Part shown: in pieces, positions 19,405-30,715 of the stretch
Position numbering within the stretch: position 1 is the stretch's first letter
Layout: every line of letters starts with the position of its first letter
NCBI RefSeq assembly: GCF_000830985.1
Contig: NZ_CP007151.1
Coordinates: 2,480,001-2,544,000, forward strand
DNA length: 64,000 nt
Direction: 5' to 3'
Source: Marinobacter similis
GTDB taxonomy: Bacteria > Pseudomonadota > Gammaproteobacteria > Pseudomonadales > Oleiphilaceae
The notes under the pieces: model-generated
The model's database searches: none
Seen by the model: the letters and a program-made list of their open reading frames with translations, nothing else
What the model was told of the DNA's origin: nothing
Made by a program: the position numbers and the translations under genes

Positions 19405-20315
19405 TCAGGGGGTCAACGGAATGGTTTCGGCCTGCGCCGTTTCTCCGGCAGTTACCGTTACGTTCTGGTCGCCAAAGAATTCGATTGCTTCATCTGTCTC
19501 ATTGTCGTCTGTCTGACAGCTGTAGCTGACGGTGTATTCCCCTTCAGTCAGAAAACCGGCGGTGTAGGTATAAAGGCTGGTTTCGTCATCCAAGCTCACT
19601 GGAATGACGAGCAGTGGGTTGCCTGCGTCATTGTTCACGTTCAGGTCGCTAGGCTCGACATCAGCACCGACAAAAATGTAGGCGGAGCTTCGTAATCACA
19701 AGAGCTTGTGGAGTTGATTGTGGCATGGTCCACCAATCCTGTGATCTTGCCCACCTCAAGGTTGTTTACCAGTCGCATGCTAGGCTTCAGCAGATAATTG
19801 GCCAGTGACTCGCCTTGAGGGTCCACAATGGATTTATGCACATCGAAATCCACCGTAAAGTCGGTAGAGGTGTCTGCGGCCACGATGAAGTCGCCCTTGA
19901 GCTTGAGGCCACTCCGCTCCCCAGACGGCACTGCCAATGTGTAAGTGCTGTCTGCGTCGGATTCGAGTTTGACGAACGAGTTCTGTGTGTCGACGATCAG
20001 TCGCAGTTCGGTGTAGTTTCCCGCCGGCACTTCCTCATCGGTGATCAGTGGAGCGCTGACGCCACCTTGCAGTTCCAGCAAGTTCTGGTCTTCAAAGCCA
20101 TCCAGGGGAAAGCTGATCCAATCGCCGTTTTCCGGCTTGAGTCGGATTTCTGTGAAGGCAACTGTCACATTGCTGAATTCCGTCGCCGGTGCGTCGGTGA
20201 CCCCAAAGGATACCGTGCCCGTTTCGCCTGAATCACTGCTGCTCCCACCGCCACCGCAGGCAGCAACGCCGGCAGCCAAAGCTGAAATACCAATAAGCCT
20301 AAGTGACCGATACAT
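19405..20315 (-). CDS. DUF4382-type lipoprotein (frameshift near 19676)
   Basis: Secreted lipoprotein with signal peptide and lipobox GVAAC followed by GGGGSSSDSG. The mature part (TGTVSFGVTDAPATEFSNV ... FTEIRLKPENGDW) matches the DUF4382 beta-sandwich style. A C-terminal half contains a carboxypeptidase-regulatory or Ig-like stretch (YTYTAGFLTEGEYTVSYSC). The frame breaks at APPTF; one T lost from a T run near 19676 restores FVGADVEPSDLNVNNDAGN. About 303 residues. Function unknown. An 18-base perfect palindrome lies 97 bases upstream. Confidence 0.75.
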
Positions 20316-20411
20316 ACCAAACTCCTCAATCCGTCCAAAAAAAACATCGACAAGAAATGAGTGCCGATTCTTCTTTTTACTTTAGCGACATGTTGAAGAG
20401 ATAGGTAGGAG

Positions 20412-20429
20412 TGTTACGCAAGCGTAACA
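20412..20429. promoter_or_regulatory. Perfect palindrome upstream of the DUF4382 gene
   Basis: TGTTACGC-AA-GCGTAACA is a perfect 8+8 inverted repeat between lipA (ends 20487) and the DUF4382 gene (starts 20315). It looks like a dimeric repressor or activator operator. The TGTTAC/GTAACA ends resemble the half sites near the CrcZ-like promoter, but they are 6 bases apart here and I see no sigma-54 promoter beside it. Confidence 0.5.
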
Positions 20430-20447
20430 GTCAGGACAGATTGGCAT

Positions 20448-20470
20448 GCCGGGTCGGGAGACGACCCGGC
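20448..20470 (-). other. Strong hairpin after lipA
   Basis: GCCGGGTCG and CGACCCGGC pair over a 5-base loop just after the lipase stop. There is no U-tract after it on the minus strand, so it may protect the mRNA 3' end or pause polymerase and is not a classical terminator. Confidence 0.5.
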
Positions 20471-20486
20471 GAGTTCTTTAGTGGGC

Positions 20487-21442
<956 letters not shown>

Positions 21443-21534
21443 CAAACTGCCCCGACGGGCTAGGTACTTGCGTGCATCCGTGCGCTGACTACGTTGTTGT
21501 GATTGTTGAGTCGTTACCGTCAGAGCATCTCTTG

Positions 21535-21576
21535 CGAGATCTGAGCATAATTTGATCAGTTTGGTGTGTAAGTCAA
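21535..21576 (-). promoter_or_regulatory. Possible lipA promoter
   Basis: TTGACT (21576-21571), an 18-base spacer and AATTAT (21552-21547) predict a start near 21540. The hexamers are moderate matches. The predicted start puts the CRP-like site at about -82.5, a known class I position. Confidence 0.4.
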
Positions 21577-21611
21577 TGCGACAGGGCGAGATAGCGGGGA
21601 GTTCTGGGGCG

Positions 21612-21633
21612 GGTTGTGACACCGGTCACAACC
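21612..21633. promoter_or_regulatory. Perfect CRP/Vfr-type operator
   Basis: GGTTGTGAC-ACCG-GTCACAACC is a perfect 9+9 palindrome containing TGTGA-N6-TCACA, the CRP/Vfr consensus. It lies between the hemL stop and the lipA start, about 205-225 bases upstream of the lipase. Confidence 0.65.
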
Positions 21634-21706
21634 ATGGCCCGCGATGACACGTCAGAAGCGACGGTCATGCGGGCCGGTGCGGATGTTGCAGTTAACGCAT
21701 GCCGGG

Positions 21707-22986
21707 TTAGAGCGTAGCCATGACCTTGTGCGCCGCGTTTATCGTGTGCTCGATATCGGCATCTGAGAGCGCGGCGGTGGTGAAGCCGGCCTCAAACGCC
21801 GACGGCGCCAGGTAAACGCCCTCTTTGAGCATGCCCTGGAAGAACTTCTTGAAGCGCTCGACATCGCAACCCATGACCTGATCAAAGCGGGTTACCGATG
21901 CTTCGCTGGTGAAGAAGAAACCAAACATGCCGCCTGCACTCTGCACGGCAAGGGGAATACCGGCGGCGTCGGCAGCGGCCTTGAAACCATCGCGTACGGC
22001 GTTGGTCTTCTCGGTCAGCCGGTCGTGGAAGCCCGGTTCGGAGATCGCATTCAGCGTGGTCAGGCCTGCACGCATGGCCAGCGGGTTACCGCTGAGGGTG
22101 CCGGCCTGGTACACCGGCCCCAGCGGGGAGATGTGTTCCATGATTTCGCGCTTGCCACCAAAGGCGCCGACGGGCAAGCCGCCGCCGATGACCTTGCCCA
22201 GCGCGGTCAGATCCGGTGTTACGCCGTAATATTCCTGGGCGCCACCACGGGAAACCCGGAAGCCAGTCATCACCTCGTCAAAGATCAGTACCGTGCCGTG
22301 TTCGTTGCAGACTTCCCGCAGGCCTTCCAGAAAGCCCGGTACCGGTGGGATGCAGTTCATGTTGCCGGCAACCGGTTCAACGATGATGGCGGCAATCTCG
22401 TCACCCATCTTGGCGAACGTCTCGCGCACGCTGTCGATGTCGTTGAAAGTCAGGGTCAGGGTGTGTTCCGCCAGGCTGGCGGGGATGCCCGGGGAATTGG
22501 GTACGCCCAGGGTCAGGGCGCCAGAGCCAGCCTTTACCAGCAGGGAATCCACGTGGCCGTGGTAGCAGCCTTCGAACTTAACGATCTTATCCCGGCCGGT
22601 GTAACCGCGGGCCAGTCGTACCGCACTCATGGTCGCTTCGGTACCGGAGTTGACCATGCGCACCAGATCAATGGATGGCACCAGTTCACAGACCTTCTTG
22701 GCCATGTCGGTTTCGAGCGAGGTGGGTGCGCCGTAGCCAATGCCCAGATCGATCTGGCGTGCAGGGCCTCTTTGATCCGAGGATGTGAGTGACCGAGGAT
22801 CATCGGGCCCCAGGAGCCGATGTAATCGATATAGCGGCGGTCGTCCTCGTCGTACAGGTAAGCGCCTTCGGCGTGCTTGAAGAACACCGGAGTGCCACCC
22901 ACGCCGCGAAAAGCCCGGACCGGGGAGTTCACACCGCCGGGAATGTATTTCTGGGCTTCTTCGAACAGAGTTTCGGAGTGTGTCAT
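21707..22986 (-). CDS. hemL: Glutamate-1-semialdehyde 2,1-aminomutase (frameshift near 22757)
   Basis: PLP enzyme making 5-aminolevulinate for haem in the C5 pathway. Starts [20 protein letters not shown] and shows [27 protein letters not shown], the FDEVMTGFR metal/cofactor region and the [11 protein letters not shown] segment around the PLP lysine. One C missing near 22757 breaks the frame after EALHA; the other frame continues [19 protein letters not shown]. Restored length is about 427 residues, normal. Haem synthesis needs this enzyme, so the break is almost certainly an error. Confidence 0.94.
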
Positions 22987-22999
22987 GGGCTGGGTCCTG

Positions 23000-23668
23000 T
23001 TATCTGGAGATTGAAAAAAGTGGATGATGTTCCTGGAACAGGCGGGTAAAGGCCCGGGCGCGCTGTTCGATGTCTGCCGGGCTGCCGCCGAAAACGCCGC
23101 CGACCACCGCCAGCATGTCCGTGCCCGCCAGAATCAGCGGGGTACCGTTGTCCACGGTGATGCCGCCGATCGCCGTTAGTGGGCGCTGAAACCGCCTGGC
23201 GCTTGTCAGTACCGACGGGCTGGCCGCCGGCGCATTGGGCTTGGTGCCCGAATGGTAGAAGCGGCCAAACGCCAGGTAGCTGGCGCCGGCGTCGCAGGCC
23301 TTTTGCGCCAGCTCCAGATCAGCGTGACAAGTGATGCCGATGATCGCGTCTTCCCCTAGTACCTCCCGGGCCTGGCGATGAGAGCCGTCGGTCTGGCCGA
23401 GGTGAACACCGGCGGCGCCAATGCGTCGGGCCAGTTCCACGTCATCGTTGATCAACAGCGGCACACCGGCATTCGAGCATATCGCCTGAAGGTCCTGGGC
23501 CTGGCGGAGTCGGTCCGGCATGGGCGCTGACTTTTCGCGATATTGTATCAAAACAGCGCCACCACGCAGAGCCGCGTCCACCGAGGCAATCAGGGATTCC
23601 GGGGGTGTCAGCTTGCTGTCGGTAATGGCGTAAAGCCCGGGCTGGAGAATATTGCTCATCGTTCCCAC
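23000..23668 (-). CDS. thiE: Thiamine-phosphate synthase
   Basis: Condenses HMP-pyrophosphate with the thiazole phosphate to give thiamine phosphate. It is 222 residues and intact. TIM-barrel signatures visible: [44 protein letters not shown] and IGGIT. It may start at the second Met ([14 protein letters not shown]). It overlaps thiD by 13 bases and is 13 bases from hemL, so thiD-thiE-hemL form a tight unit. Confidence 0.95.
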   Translation of the reverse strand: MGTMSNILQPGLYAITDSKLTPPESLIASVDAALRGGAVLIQYREKSAPMPDRLRQAQDLQAICSNAGVPLLINDDVELARRIGAAGVHLGQTDGSHRQAREVLGEDAIIGITCHADLELAQKACDAGASYLAFGRFYHSGTKPNAPAASPSVLTSARRFQRPLTAIGGITVDNGTPLILAGTDMLAVVGGVFGGSPADIEQRARAFTRLFQEHHPLFSISR

Positions 23669-24417
23669 GCAATGCCCCGATCGGGGACTGGCTGGCCTTT
23701 GCCCACATCAAGGGCGTGCAGGATGGCGCGGTTAACGTAGTTCTGGGCCTGGGAGATGGCCGCCCGAGGCGACAGGCCACTGGCCCGGCCGGCGGCAATG
23801 GCGGCGGCGAGCGTGCATCCGGTGCCATGATATTCACCACCCACGCGCTCGATTTCCCAGGTCATCGGGTCAGGGGCGTGGTTGAACAGGGTGTTGACGA
23901 TGTGCGGCCCGGTGCCGTGGCCACCGGTCGCCAATACTGATTTGCAACCGGCGTCGAGCAGGTTCTGGGCCGCCTGAGCCGGATCACCGTGGTCACCCAG
24001 CATGCTCAGTTCGATGCCATTCGGGGTGATCATTTCGGCCATGGGGAACAGGCGCTGTTTCATTGCGGCAATCAGTTCGTCATCGGCAAGGTCGCCGCCA
24101 CCGGCAGCCTTGATCACCGGATCGGTAATCACTGGAATGCCCGGGTGCTGGGCCAGAAACTCCACCAGTACATCGACAATGGCGGCATTGCCGAGTGCGC
24201 CAGTTTTAATGGCATGAATAGGGGCGTCGTCGGCCACACACTTCAGTTGCTTCCGGACCAGCTCCGCATCAACGGCTTCGGCGCCGTACACGTTGGTGGT
24301 GTCCTGCACCGTCAGGCAGGTCAGCACCGGCAGTGGGTGACAACCTAGCGAGGTCACGGCCTGAATATCAGCCTGGATGCCGGCACCGCCCGAGGGGTCC
24401 AGGCCGGACAGGATCAA
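23656..24417 (-). CDS. thiD: Hydroxymethylpyrimidine (phosphate) kinase; start uncertain
   Basis: Phosphorylates HMP and HMP-phosphate for thiamine synthesis. Shows LSGLDPSGGAGIQADI, LTCLTVQDT, TDPVIKA and the anion-hole GGEYHGTGCTLAAAIA. The only in-frame conventional start is TTG at 24417. However, the same frame extends upstream as IKRYTRPQV, which looks like real protein. An AAGGAG Shine-Dalgarno at 24457-24452 sits 7 bases before an ATC codon (24444). Either a substitution removed an ATG or initiation uses a rare codon. Confidence 0.92.
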   Translation of the reverse strand: MILSGLDPSGGAGIQADIQAVTSLGCHPLPVLTCLTVQDTTNVYGAEAVDAELVRKQLKCVADDAPIHAIKTGALGNAAIVDVLVEFLAQHPGIPVITDPVIKAAGGGDLADDELIAAMKQRLFPMAEMITPNGIELSMLGDHGDPAQAAQNLLDAGCKSVLATGGHGTGPHIVNTLFNHAPDPMTWEIERVGGEYHGTGCTLAAAIAAGRASGLSPRAAISQAQNYVNRAILHALDVGKGQPVPDRGIAWER

Positions 24418-24474
24418 AACCTGAGGTCGGGTATAACGTTTGATGACTTGGCTCCTTAGAAGAGTCTTTTAAAC

Positions 24475-24897
24475 CTAGAAAGGTCTGACAACGGCCAGAA
24501 TAACAACGGCCAGCAGAACAAACACCGGCAATTCGTTAAACCAGCGGTAAAACACGTGGCTGCGGGTGTTGCGGTCGTCACGGAACACCTTGACCAGATG
24601 GCCGCAGTAAAAATGATATACGACCAGCAGCGCGACCAGCACCAGTTTGGCGTGCAGCCAGCCCTGGCTGGCATACCCGGACGGATTGTAGCCGATCAGC
24701 CAGAAGCCAAAGATTAGCGTGGCAACCATCGAGGGCGTAGTGATGCCCCGATACAGTTTGCGCTCCATGATCTTGAAGCGTTCGCGGCCGGGCTCGTCCT
24801 CGCAGGCAGCGTGATACACGAACAGCCTGGGCAGATAAAAAATGCCGGCGAACCAGCACACCATTGAGATTATGTGGAAGGCTTTCACCCACAGCAT
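24475..24897 (-). CDS. hemJ: Protoporphyrinogen oxidase HemJ
   Basis: Small integral-membrane enzyme (140 residues, four predicted helices) oxidising protoporphyrinogen IX to protoporphyrin IX. It begins MLWVKAFHIISMVCWFAGIF with the conserved His and shows LPRLFVYHA, WLHAKL and YHFYCG. It is separated from clcA by only 3 bases. With hemL in the same stretch it fits a haem theme. Confidence 0.92.
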   Translation of the reverse strand: MLWVKAFHIISMVCWFAGIFYLPRLFVYHAACEDEPGRERFKIMERKLYRGITTPSMVATLIFGFWLIGYNPSGYASQGWLHAKLVLVALLVVYHFYCGHLVKVFRDDRNTRSHVFYRWFNELPVFVLLAVVILAVVRPF

Positions 24898-24900
24898 GTA

Positions 24901-26675
24901 TCAGCTCCGTCGGTATTGGTAATGGCTTTCGATATCGGATTTCAGCACCACGCCGTAAACCCGCTGGATCATCGGTGCGACATGCCTTTGTACGTAAAGA
25001 GCCTCCGCATTGGTTGTATCGAATTCGTTCAGGGCCTCTTCCAGCGTGGCCTGATACTGCACCGGCGCCACGTCACGGCGGTTGGCCGGGATGTTCATCA
25101 GGTCCACGGCTTCCGGCTCCCCGGATTCATCTTCAGCCTTGGGCCGTTCCGTGTCCTCCAGGTATCGGGCCAGATCCACCGCGGGCAGAAGGGCCGTGGG
25201 CCCGTTACTGCCTTCGACAATCAACCATTTCGGTTCCGATTTCAGGACCCGATGGGCTTCTTCGACCGTCAGGTGGCGTTCAGTGCGGAGAATGCTCCGG
25301 TCCATGATGGCGCCCACGGAAACCCGCCTCAGGGCCTGGGTAATTGGTGAATTCTGATAGCTCAGGCCCTGGCTCTTCAGGATGGTCAGGAACAGCGATT
25401 TTTTCCCGAAGGCCTCGCTGGTGACCAGGCTGGAGGTGGTAATGATCAGCATGCCGGGCAGAATGATGTTGGGGTTGCGGGTCAACTCCATCAGTGCCAT
25501 CAGCGCCGCCAACGGCGCCTGCAGCACAGCGCCCATCATCGCGCCCATGCCCAGCATGGCGTAAAGGCCAACCGATGATGCCTGCTCCGGCAGGATCTGG
25601 GCGCCGACCAAGCCCATGGCGCCGCCCAGGGTAGCGCCCATGAACAGGGTGGGACCAATAACCCCGCTGGGCATGCCCAGGCCGATGCTGAGTGAAGTGA
25701 TCAGCAGCTTGGACACGCCAATGCCCAGCAGCAGCCAGAAACCAAGCTGGCCGTTGATGGTCTCGTTCACTGTGTCGTAGCCGATACCCATGGTTTCCGG
25801 CATCAGGATGGCGAACGGCACCATCAGCAAACCGGCCAGGGCGATCCTGAGCATAACCGGACGGTTCTGGTGGCGCCCCATCACTTCTACCACATGAATA
25901 AAGATCGCTGCGGCAATGCCGATGATGATCGCGATTACCAGAACCCAGGGGATTTCCAGCAGCGAGTTCATGGTCAGGGCCGGTACGTTAAAGGCCGGTT
26001 CCGAGCCGTAGACGGCCTGGGTGACAATGGCAGCACTCACCGCTGCAGGATGATCGGCGTAAAGCCGGCGATGGTGTACTCCATCATCACCACTTCCATG
26101 GCGAAGATGACACCGGAAATGGGGGTGTTGAATGACGCCGAGATTGCTGCGGCGCAGCCGCAGGCCACCAGGGTGCGGATGCTGTTGTTGGGCAGGCGCA
26201 TCCACTGGCCCATCAGGCTGGAGAAAGCGGCACCCAGGTGCACGGCGGGGCCTTCACGGCCCGCCGATTGGCCAGTCACCACGGTGGCCACGCCGGCCAC
26301 AAACTGGACCACGGCGCTGCGGAAGGGGATGTAGCCCTGGTGATAATTCAGGCGTTCCATGACGTGCACAATCCCGACCTTGCGGTCCTGGGTCGCCAGT
26401 CGGTGGAGCATGAAACCCAGGATCAGGGCGCCGGTGAGCGGCAGCAGTCCCCGGGTCAGCAGGTCCAGTTCTTCAAAGGATTCTGAGCCATCGCCGGGCA
26501 GGAAGTGTTCCAGGGGCCATTCGATGGCTAATCGAAACACCAGGATGACACCGCCGGTGATCAGTCCTGATAACAGGCCAAGCACAGCCAGCTGCGGCAG
26601 GGCATCAACACCGGATAGCCGGCGTCGGAAAAGCGGGATGAGTTGCTCGGTAATCTGATGCCAGAGTTTTTGCAT
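24901..26675 (-). CDS. CLC-type chloride channel/antiporter with CBS domains (frameshift near 26040)
   Basis: Polytopic membrane protein moving chloride. The start at 26675 gives MQKLWHQITEQLIPLF before the first helix. The ion-pathway signature GQSAGREGPAVHLG holds the gating glutamate. The frame stops at IILQR; one G missing near 26040 restores AVSAAIVTQAVYGSEPAFN. The second part includes GLGMPSGVIGPTLFMGA and two C-terminal CBS repeats (IMDRSILRTERHLTVEEA and a later one). About 591 residues in all. Transporter versus channel cannot be decided here. Confidence 0.9.
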
Positions 26676-26839
26676 GAACGCCGGAGTTCCGGTTAGGTGC
26701 GATGGGGTAACAGCGCCTTTTGGACAACATTGTAACGGTCGCCCTGACAGCTGCAATAAGTCCTTGGTTTATCATGGTAGACTACGGGGTCAATCCTCCC
26801 ATCCCCGAGATGACGTCACTGGAGACGCTGGAGAATAAG

Positions 26840-27877
26840 GTGATAAAAGTAGGCATCGTTGGTGGCACCGGATATACCGGTGTCGAATTGCTGAGAATTT
26901 TGGCAGTTCATCCGGAAGTTACCGTAAATTGCATCACTTCCCGGTCGGAGGCAGGTATGCCTGTTGCCGACATGTACCCGAATTTACGCGGGCATTACGA
27001 CCTGGCCTTTTCCGAGCCGGAAGCCGACGTGCTCAAAGCTTGTGACCTGGTGTTTTTTGCCACGCCCCATGGTGTGTGCATGCGCATGGTGCCTGAGCTG
27101 ATGGCAGCGGGTGTGCGGGTGGTTGATCTGTCGGCCGACTTCCGTCTGAAAGATCTCGATGTCTGGGCCAACTGGTACGGCATGCCCCACGAGAGCGCGG
27201 AGTGGGCGGACAAGGCCGTTTACGGTTTGCCGGAGGTGGCCCGTGGTGCCATTCGCGAAGCGCAGCTGGTTGCCAATCCGGGTTGTTACCCGACAGCCGT
27301 ACAACTTGGCTTCCTGCCGCTGCTGGAGAACGAATTGGTTGATCCGGCCCGCCTGATCGCCGACGCCAAGTCCGGTGCCAGCGGCGCCGGCCGGCAAGGC
27401 AAGATCGGCATGCTACACGGCGAAGTGGGGGAGAGCTTCAAGGCGTACGGCGCCTCGGGCCACCGTCATCTGCCGGAAATCAGGCAGGGGCTGGCAGGTG
27501 CGGCCGGAACCGACGTTGGCGTCACCTTTGTTCCGCACCTGATCCCGATGATCCGTGGTATTGAGGCCACGCTCTACGCCGAGCTGAAGAATCCGGCGGA
27601 TTTCGATCGGCTGCAGAACCTGTTCGAAGCGCGCTTCAAGGACGAGCCGTTTGTTGATGTCATGCCGTTTGGCAGTCACCCGGAAACACGCAGTGTCCGG
27701 GGTGCCAATCAGTGCCGCATGGCGCTGCACCGGCAGGAGCAGAGCAATATCGTTATCGTCTCCTCGGTGATTGATAACCTGGTGAAGGGCGCAGCCGGAC
27801 AGGCGGTTCAGAACATGAACATCATGTTTGGCCTGAAAGAAACGCTTGGGCTGGAAGCCCCGGCACTTCTGCCATAG
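26840..27877 (+). CDS. argC: N-acetyl-gamma-glutamyl-phosphate reductase
   Basis: NADPH-dependent third step of arginine synthesis. The GTG at 26840 follows GGAG by 6 bases and gives [21 protein letters not shown], the standard N-terminus. A longer reading from 26720 adds residues unlike the family. The catalytic cysteine is in [13 protein letters not shown] and the conserved histidine is in HRHLPEI. It is 345 residues and intact. It is followed 6 bases later by a coiled-coil membrane protein gene. Confidence 0.95.
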   Translation: MIKVGIVGGTGYTGVELLRILAVHPEVTVNCITSRSEAGMPVADMYPNLRGHYDLAFSEPEADVLKACDLVFFATPHGVCMRMVPELMAAGVRVVDLSADFRLKDLDVWANWYGMPHESAEWADKAVYGLPEVARGAIREAQLVANPGCYPTAVQLGFLPLLENELVDPARLIADAKSGASGAGRQGKIGMLHGEVGESFKAYGASGHRHLPEIRQGLAGAAGTDVGVTFVPHLIPMIRGIEATLYAELKNPADFDRLQNLFEARFKDEPFVDVMPFGSHPETRSVRGANQCRMALHRQEQSNIVIVSSVIDNLVKGAAGQAVQNMNIMFGLKETLGLEAPALLP

Positions 27878-27883
27878 GGAGCG

Positions 27884-28627
27884 GTGGTGATCCAGGATCA
27901 AAAGCCCGAGCACGAGTATGTGGTGATTCGCCACCGGCCAGGTTACCGGCTGCGGCGCACCGCCATACTACTGGCGTTTTCCATCATCGCGGCTATTGCC
28001 GGGTACGCCACCGGGCTGTCCCAGGGTGGCTTTCGTTCCTCCAGCGCTGAAGCGACCATGCAGGTGCTGGAAGAAGAGCTGGACTCGCTTCGAACCAAGT
28101 ACACTGAGGCGCGCCAGCAGGTCATTAATCTTGAGCGAGGCCGGGCCATCGACGGCCAGGCAATGAAGCAGGCCCGGACAAGCATTGTTAAGCTGGAAAC
28201 CCGGATTGCATCACTGAAATCGGATCTGACCTTCTATAAAAACATCATGGCCCCTTCAGAAACCAGCAAGGGGCTTCAGGTGGACAGCTTTACGCTGGCC
28301 CCCGACCGGCAGCCCGGCGCCTACGACTTCAAGCTGGTGCTGACCCAGGTGGGTAATAATAAAAGCTATATTTCAGGCGTGGTGGCGGTTAACGTCATCG
28401 GCCTGCGTGACGAAGAGAAAGAAGTCATCGCCTTGCGCGACCTGTCTCAGGATATTGAAGACCTTGGTGTAAAATTCCGCTTCCGCTATTTTCAGGATGT
28501 GGAAGGTGTGCTGGCGCTGCCAGACGGATTCGAACCGATCGAAATCCAGGTGGTGGCTCAGGCTGAGGGGCGAAAATCCTCACAGGCCGAACGAACATTC
28601 GACTGGGATGACCTAACGGAGAAGTAA
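27884..28627 (+). CDS. Membrane-anchored coiled-coil protein (DUF6776-like)
   Basis: 247 residues, starting at one of two adjacent GTG codons. One N-terminal membrane helix (ILLAFSIIAAIAGYATG, about 28-45) is followed by a coiled coil (about 55-115, with heptads such as LEEELDSLRTKYTEA). A beta-rich C-terminal domain follows (YDFKLVLTQVGNNKSYISG). It lies between argC and a bactofilin gene with a 1-base gap to the latter, an arrangement I associate with Marinobacter and Pseudomonas. A role beside bactofilin in cell-envelope scaffolding is inference. Confidence 0.7.
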   Translation: MVIQDQKPEHEYVVIRHRPGYRLRRTAILLAFSIIAAIAGYATGLSQGGFRSSSAEATMQVLEEELDSLRTKYTEARQQVINLERGRAIDGQAMKQARTSIVKLETRIASLKSDLTFYKNIMAPSETSKGLQVDSFTLAPDRQPGAYDFKLVLTQVGNNKSYISGVVAVNVIGLRDEEKEVIALRDLSQDIEDLGVKFRFRYFQDVEGVLALPDGFEPIEIQVVAQAEGRKSSQAERTFDWDDLTEK

Positions 28628-28628
28628 C

Positions 28629-29110
28629 ATGTTTGGAAATAAAAAACAGAAACCGCGCCGCGCCTCAGGCCATTTTGACACCCTGATCTCGTCCCGCACC
28701 CGGTAGATGGCGACGTGCAGTTTTCTGGCGGTTTGCATGTGGATGGCCACGTCCATGGCAAAGTCATTGCCGAGGAGGGCAGCGATGCCGTCCTGAGGAT
28801 CTCGGAAATTGGTGAGGTCTCTGGTGACATCGTGGCGCCGCACGTCATCATTAACGGCACCGTTCACGGTGATGTCTACGCCTCCGCTCATCTTGAGCTG
28901 GCGGAAAAAGCCTCGATCAATGGCAACGTCTATTACAACCTGATCGAAATGGCGATGGGGGCCTCGGTTAACGGTAACCTGGTGCATCAGCGCGAGCCAA
29001 CGGGCCTGCTGACCAACGACCAGGGCCGGTCCAAATCCGGCAGTCAGCCCGAACCTATCGCGACTGGAGAATTGGCGACTGACACCGCCGATGGTGGAAA
29101 GTCCGAATAG
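28629..29110 (+). CDS. Bactofilin (frameshift near 28705)
   Basis: Polymer-forming cytoskeletal protein of the bactofilin (DUF583) family. The ATG at 28629 begins MFGNKKQKPRRASGHFDTLI. A stop appears after SSRTR because one base is missing near 28705; the next frame reads VDGDVQFSGGLHVDGHVHGK. The beta-helix repeats (SGDIVAPHVIINGTVHGDV, SINGNVYYNLIEM) are clear, and the C-terminal tail is disordered. Restored length is about 160 residues. Confidence 0.85.
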
Positions 29111-29174
29111 TTGATTGTTTTACTCAGGAATACCATAATCGCCTGAGTCGTAACCACGTAATCCGGAGGCAAAC

Positions 29175-29527
29175 TTGAGTGTAGTCCAGCAACAAATGGC
29201 CGCCCCGCTGTTCTTCAGTGACAGCGCTGTTGCCAAGGTGCGGGAGCTGATTGAGGAAGAAGAGAACCCCAATCTCAAGCTTCGTGTGTTTGTCACCGGT
29301 GGTGGTTGCTCGGGCTTCCAGTATGGGTTTTCGTTCGACGACAGTCAGGACGAAGAGGACACCGTGGTAGAAAGGGATGGTGCCAGCCTGCTGGTCGACC
29401 CGATGAGTTATCAATACTTGGTGGGCGCCACCATTGAGTACCAGGAAGGACTCCAGGGCTCACAGTTTGTGTTCAGAACCCGAACGCCAGCTCTACCTGT
29501 GGTTGTGGTAGCTCGTTCTCGATCTGA
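29175..29527 (+). CDS. erpA: Iron-sulfur carrier ErpA (frameshift near 29472)
   Basis: A-type carrier delivering Fe-S clusters to apo-proteins, including isoprenoid enzymes. The TTG start at 29175 gives [20 protein letters not shown]. The first ligand is in [13 protein letters not shown]. The two C-terminal cysteines appear only after restoring one G near 29472 (QFVVQNPNAS, then [10 protein letters not shown] and stop at 29527). Restored length is about 117 residues. As sequenced, the protein would lose both ligands and gain an unrelated tail. Confidence 0.92.
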
Positions 29528-29555
29528 CGACGGCAGGCAGGTAAGACACGCATTA

Positions 29556-29587
29556 AAAAAGGAGAGCCACTGGCTCTCCTTTTTTGT
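29556..29587. terminator. Bidirectional terminator between erpA and anmK
   Basis: AAAAAAGGAGAGCCA and TGGCTCTCCTTTTTTT form a strong stem with flanking A and T runs between two convergent genes. Confidence 0.92.
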
Positions 29588-29612
29588 TTCTGGCATCAGC
29601 AAAGCCAGAATG

Positions 29613-30710
29613 TCAGGCATGATGAATTGCACCGAGGATTCTTGGGCCCCGCGCGCCAGTCACTTCCGCCAGATTGCCGGGCTGCCCCGCTAGTGACTGT
29701 TGCGCCAGCCACGCAAAGGCGACCGGCTCCACCCATTGGGGGTTAAGTCCCAGATCACTGGTAATGGCCAGAGGCGCCGGGCTCAATGCCTGTTCCAGTT
29801 CCCGCATCAGCACCGGGTTCCGGGTACCACCGCCGCAGGCGTACACCCGTAGGGCCGGAACTTCCGGCAGCTGCTGAACGATGCTGGTGACTGTGAGTTG
29901 CAGCAGGGTTCGCTGCACATCTTCAGCCGGCAGATCGGGGTGTCGGCGAACCAGGGTTTTTACCCACTCCAGGTTAAACCGTTCCTTGCCGGTGCTCTTG
30001 GGAGCCGGGCGGGAGAAATACGCGTCTGACAGCATGTCGTGCAGCAAGGCCTGATTTACGGTGCCTTCTTCGGCCCAGTGGCCGTCGGCGTCGTAAGGCA
30101 AGCCGGTCTGGTTCAGACACCAGGCATCCATGAGTGCGTTGGCAGGGCCGGTATCGAACCCGGTCACTGGATTGCCGTCGTCCGCGGGTATCCAGGTGAT
30201 ATTGGCAATGCCGCCCAGGTTGAGAATGCACCGGTCCTCGGTGCCGGAATTGAAAAATGCCTTGTGAAACGCCGGTACCAGGGGCGCGCCCTGGCCGCCC
30301 GCGGCCATATCCCGGCGCCGGAAATCAGCCACGGTGGTGATGCCGGTCCGCTCTGCGATCACTGACGGGTTGCCAATCTGGATGGAAAACGGTGCCGAGC
30401 CGGTCGGCTGGTGCCGGATGGTCTGGCCGTGGCTGCCGATGGCACGAATGGATGTGGGCGATACCTCGGAGGCTTCAATGACCTGGCAGGCGGCGTCGGC
30501 AAAGAGGGCGCCGGTCAGGGTGTCCAGTTCGCCAATCTCATCGGGCGTGCCCTGGTTCTGGCTGACAGCCAAAAGCCGGTGTCGAAGATCGTCCGGGTAA
30601 TTCAGGGTCTGGGAGGCGTGTACTTCTACTGAGTGACCGTTGAACGACACCAGCACGGCGTCAATGCCGTCCATGCTGGTGCCGGACATGAGTCCGATCC
30701 AGGCATCCAT
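29613..30710 (-). CDS. anmK: Anhydro-N-acetylmuramic acid kinase
   Basis: Phosphorylates and opens anhydro-MurNAc during cell-wall recycling. It is 365 residues and intact. [18 protein letters not shown] is the N-terminal ATPase motif, followed by [36 protein letters not shown] and [11 protein letters not shown]. It is 5 bases downstream of the M23 peptidase gene, so one transcript links wall cleavage with wall recycling. Confidence 0.96.
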   Translation of the reverse strand: MDAWIGLMSGTSMDGIDAVLVSFNGHSVEVHASQTLNYPDDLRHRLLAVSQNQGTPDEIGELDTLTGALFADAACQVIEASEVSPTSIRAIGSHGQTIRHQPTGSAPFSIQIGNPSVIAERTGITTVADFRRRDMAAGGQGAPLVPAFHKAFFNSGTEDRCILNLGGIANITWIPADDGNPVTGFDTGPANALMDAWCLNQTGLPYDADGHWAEEGTVNQALLHDMLSDAYFSRPAPKSTGKERFNLEWVKTLVRRHPDLPAEDVQRTLLQLTVTSIVQQLPEVPALRVYACGGGTRNPVLMRELEQALSPAPLAITSDLGLNPQWVEPVAFAWLAQQSLAGQPGNLAEVTGARGPRILGAIHHA

Positions 30711-30715
30711 GCCTG

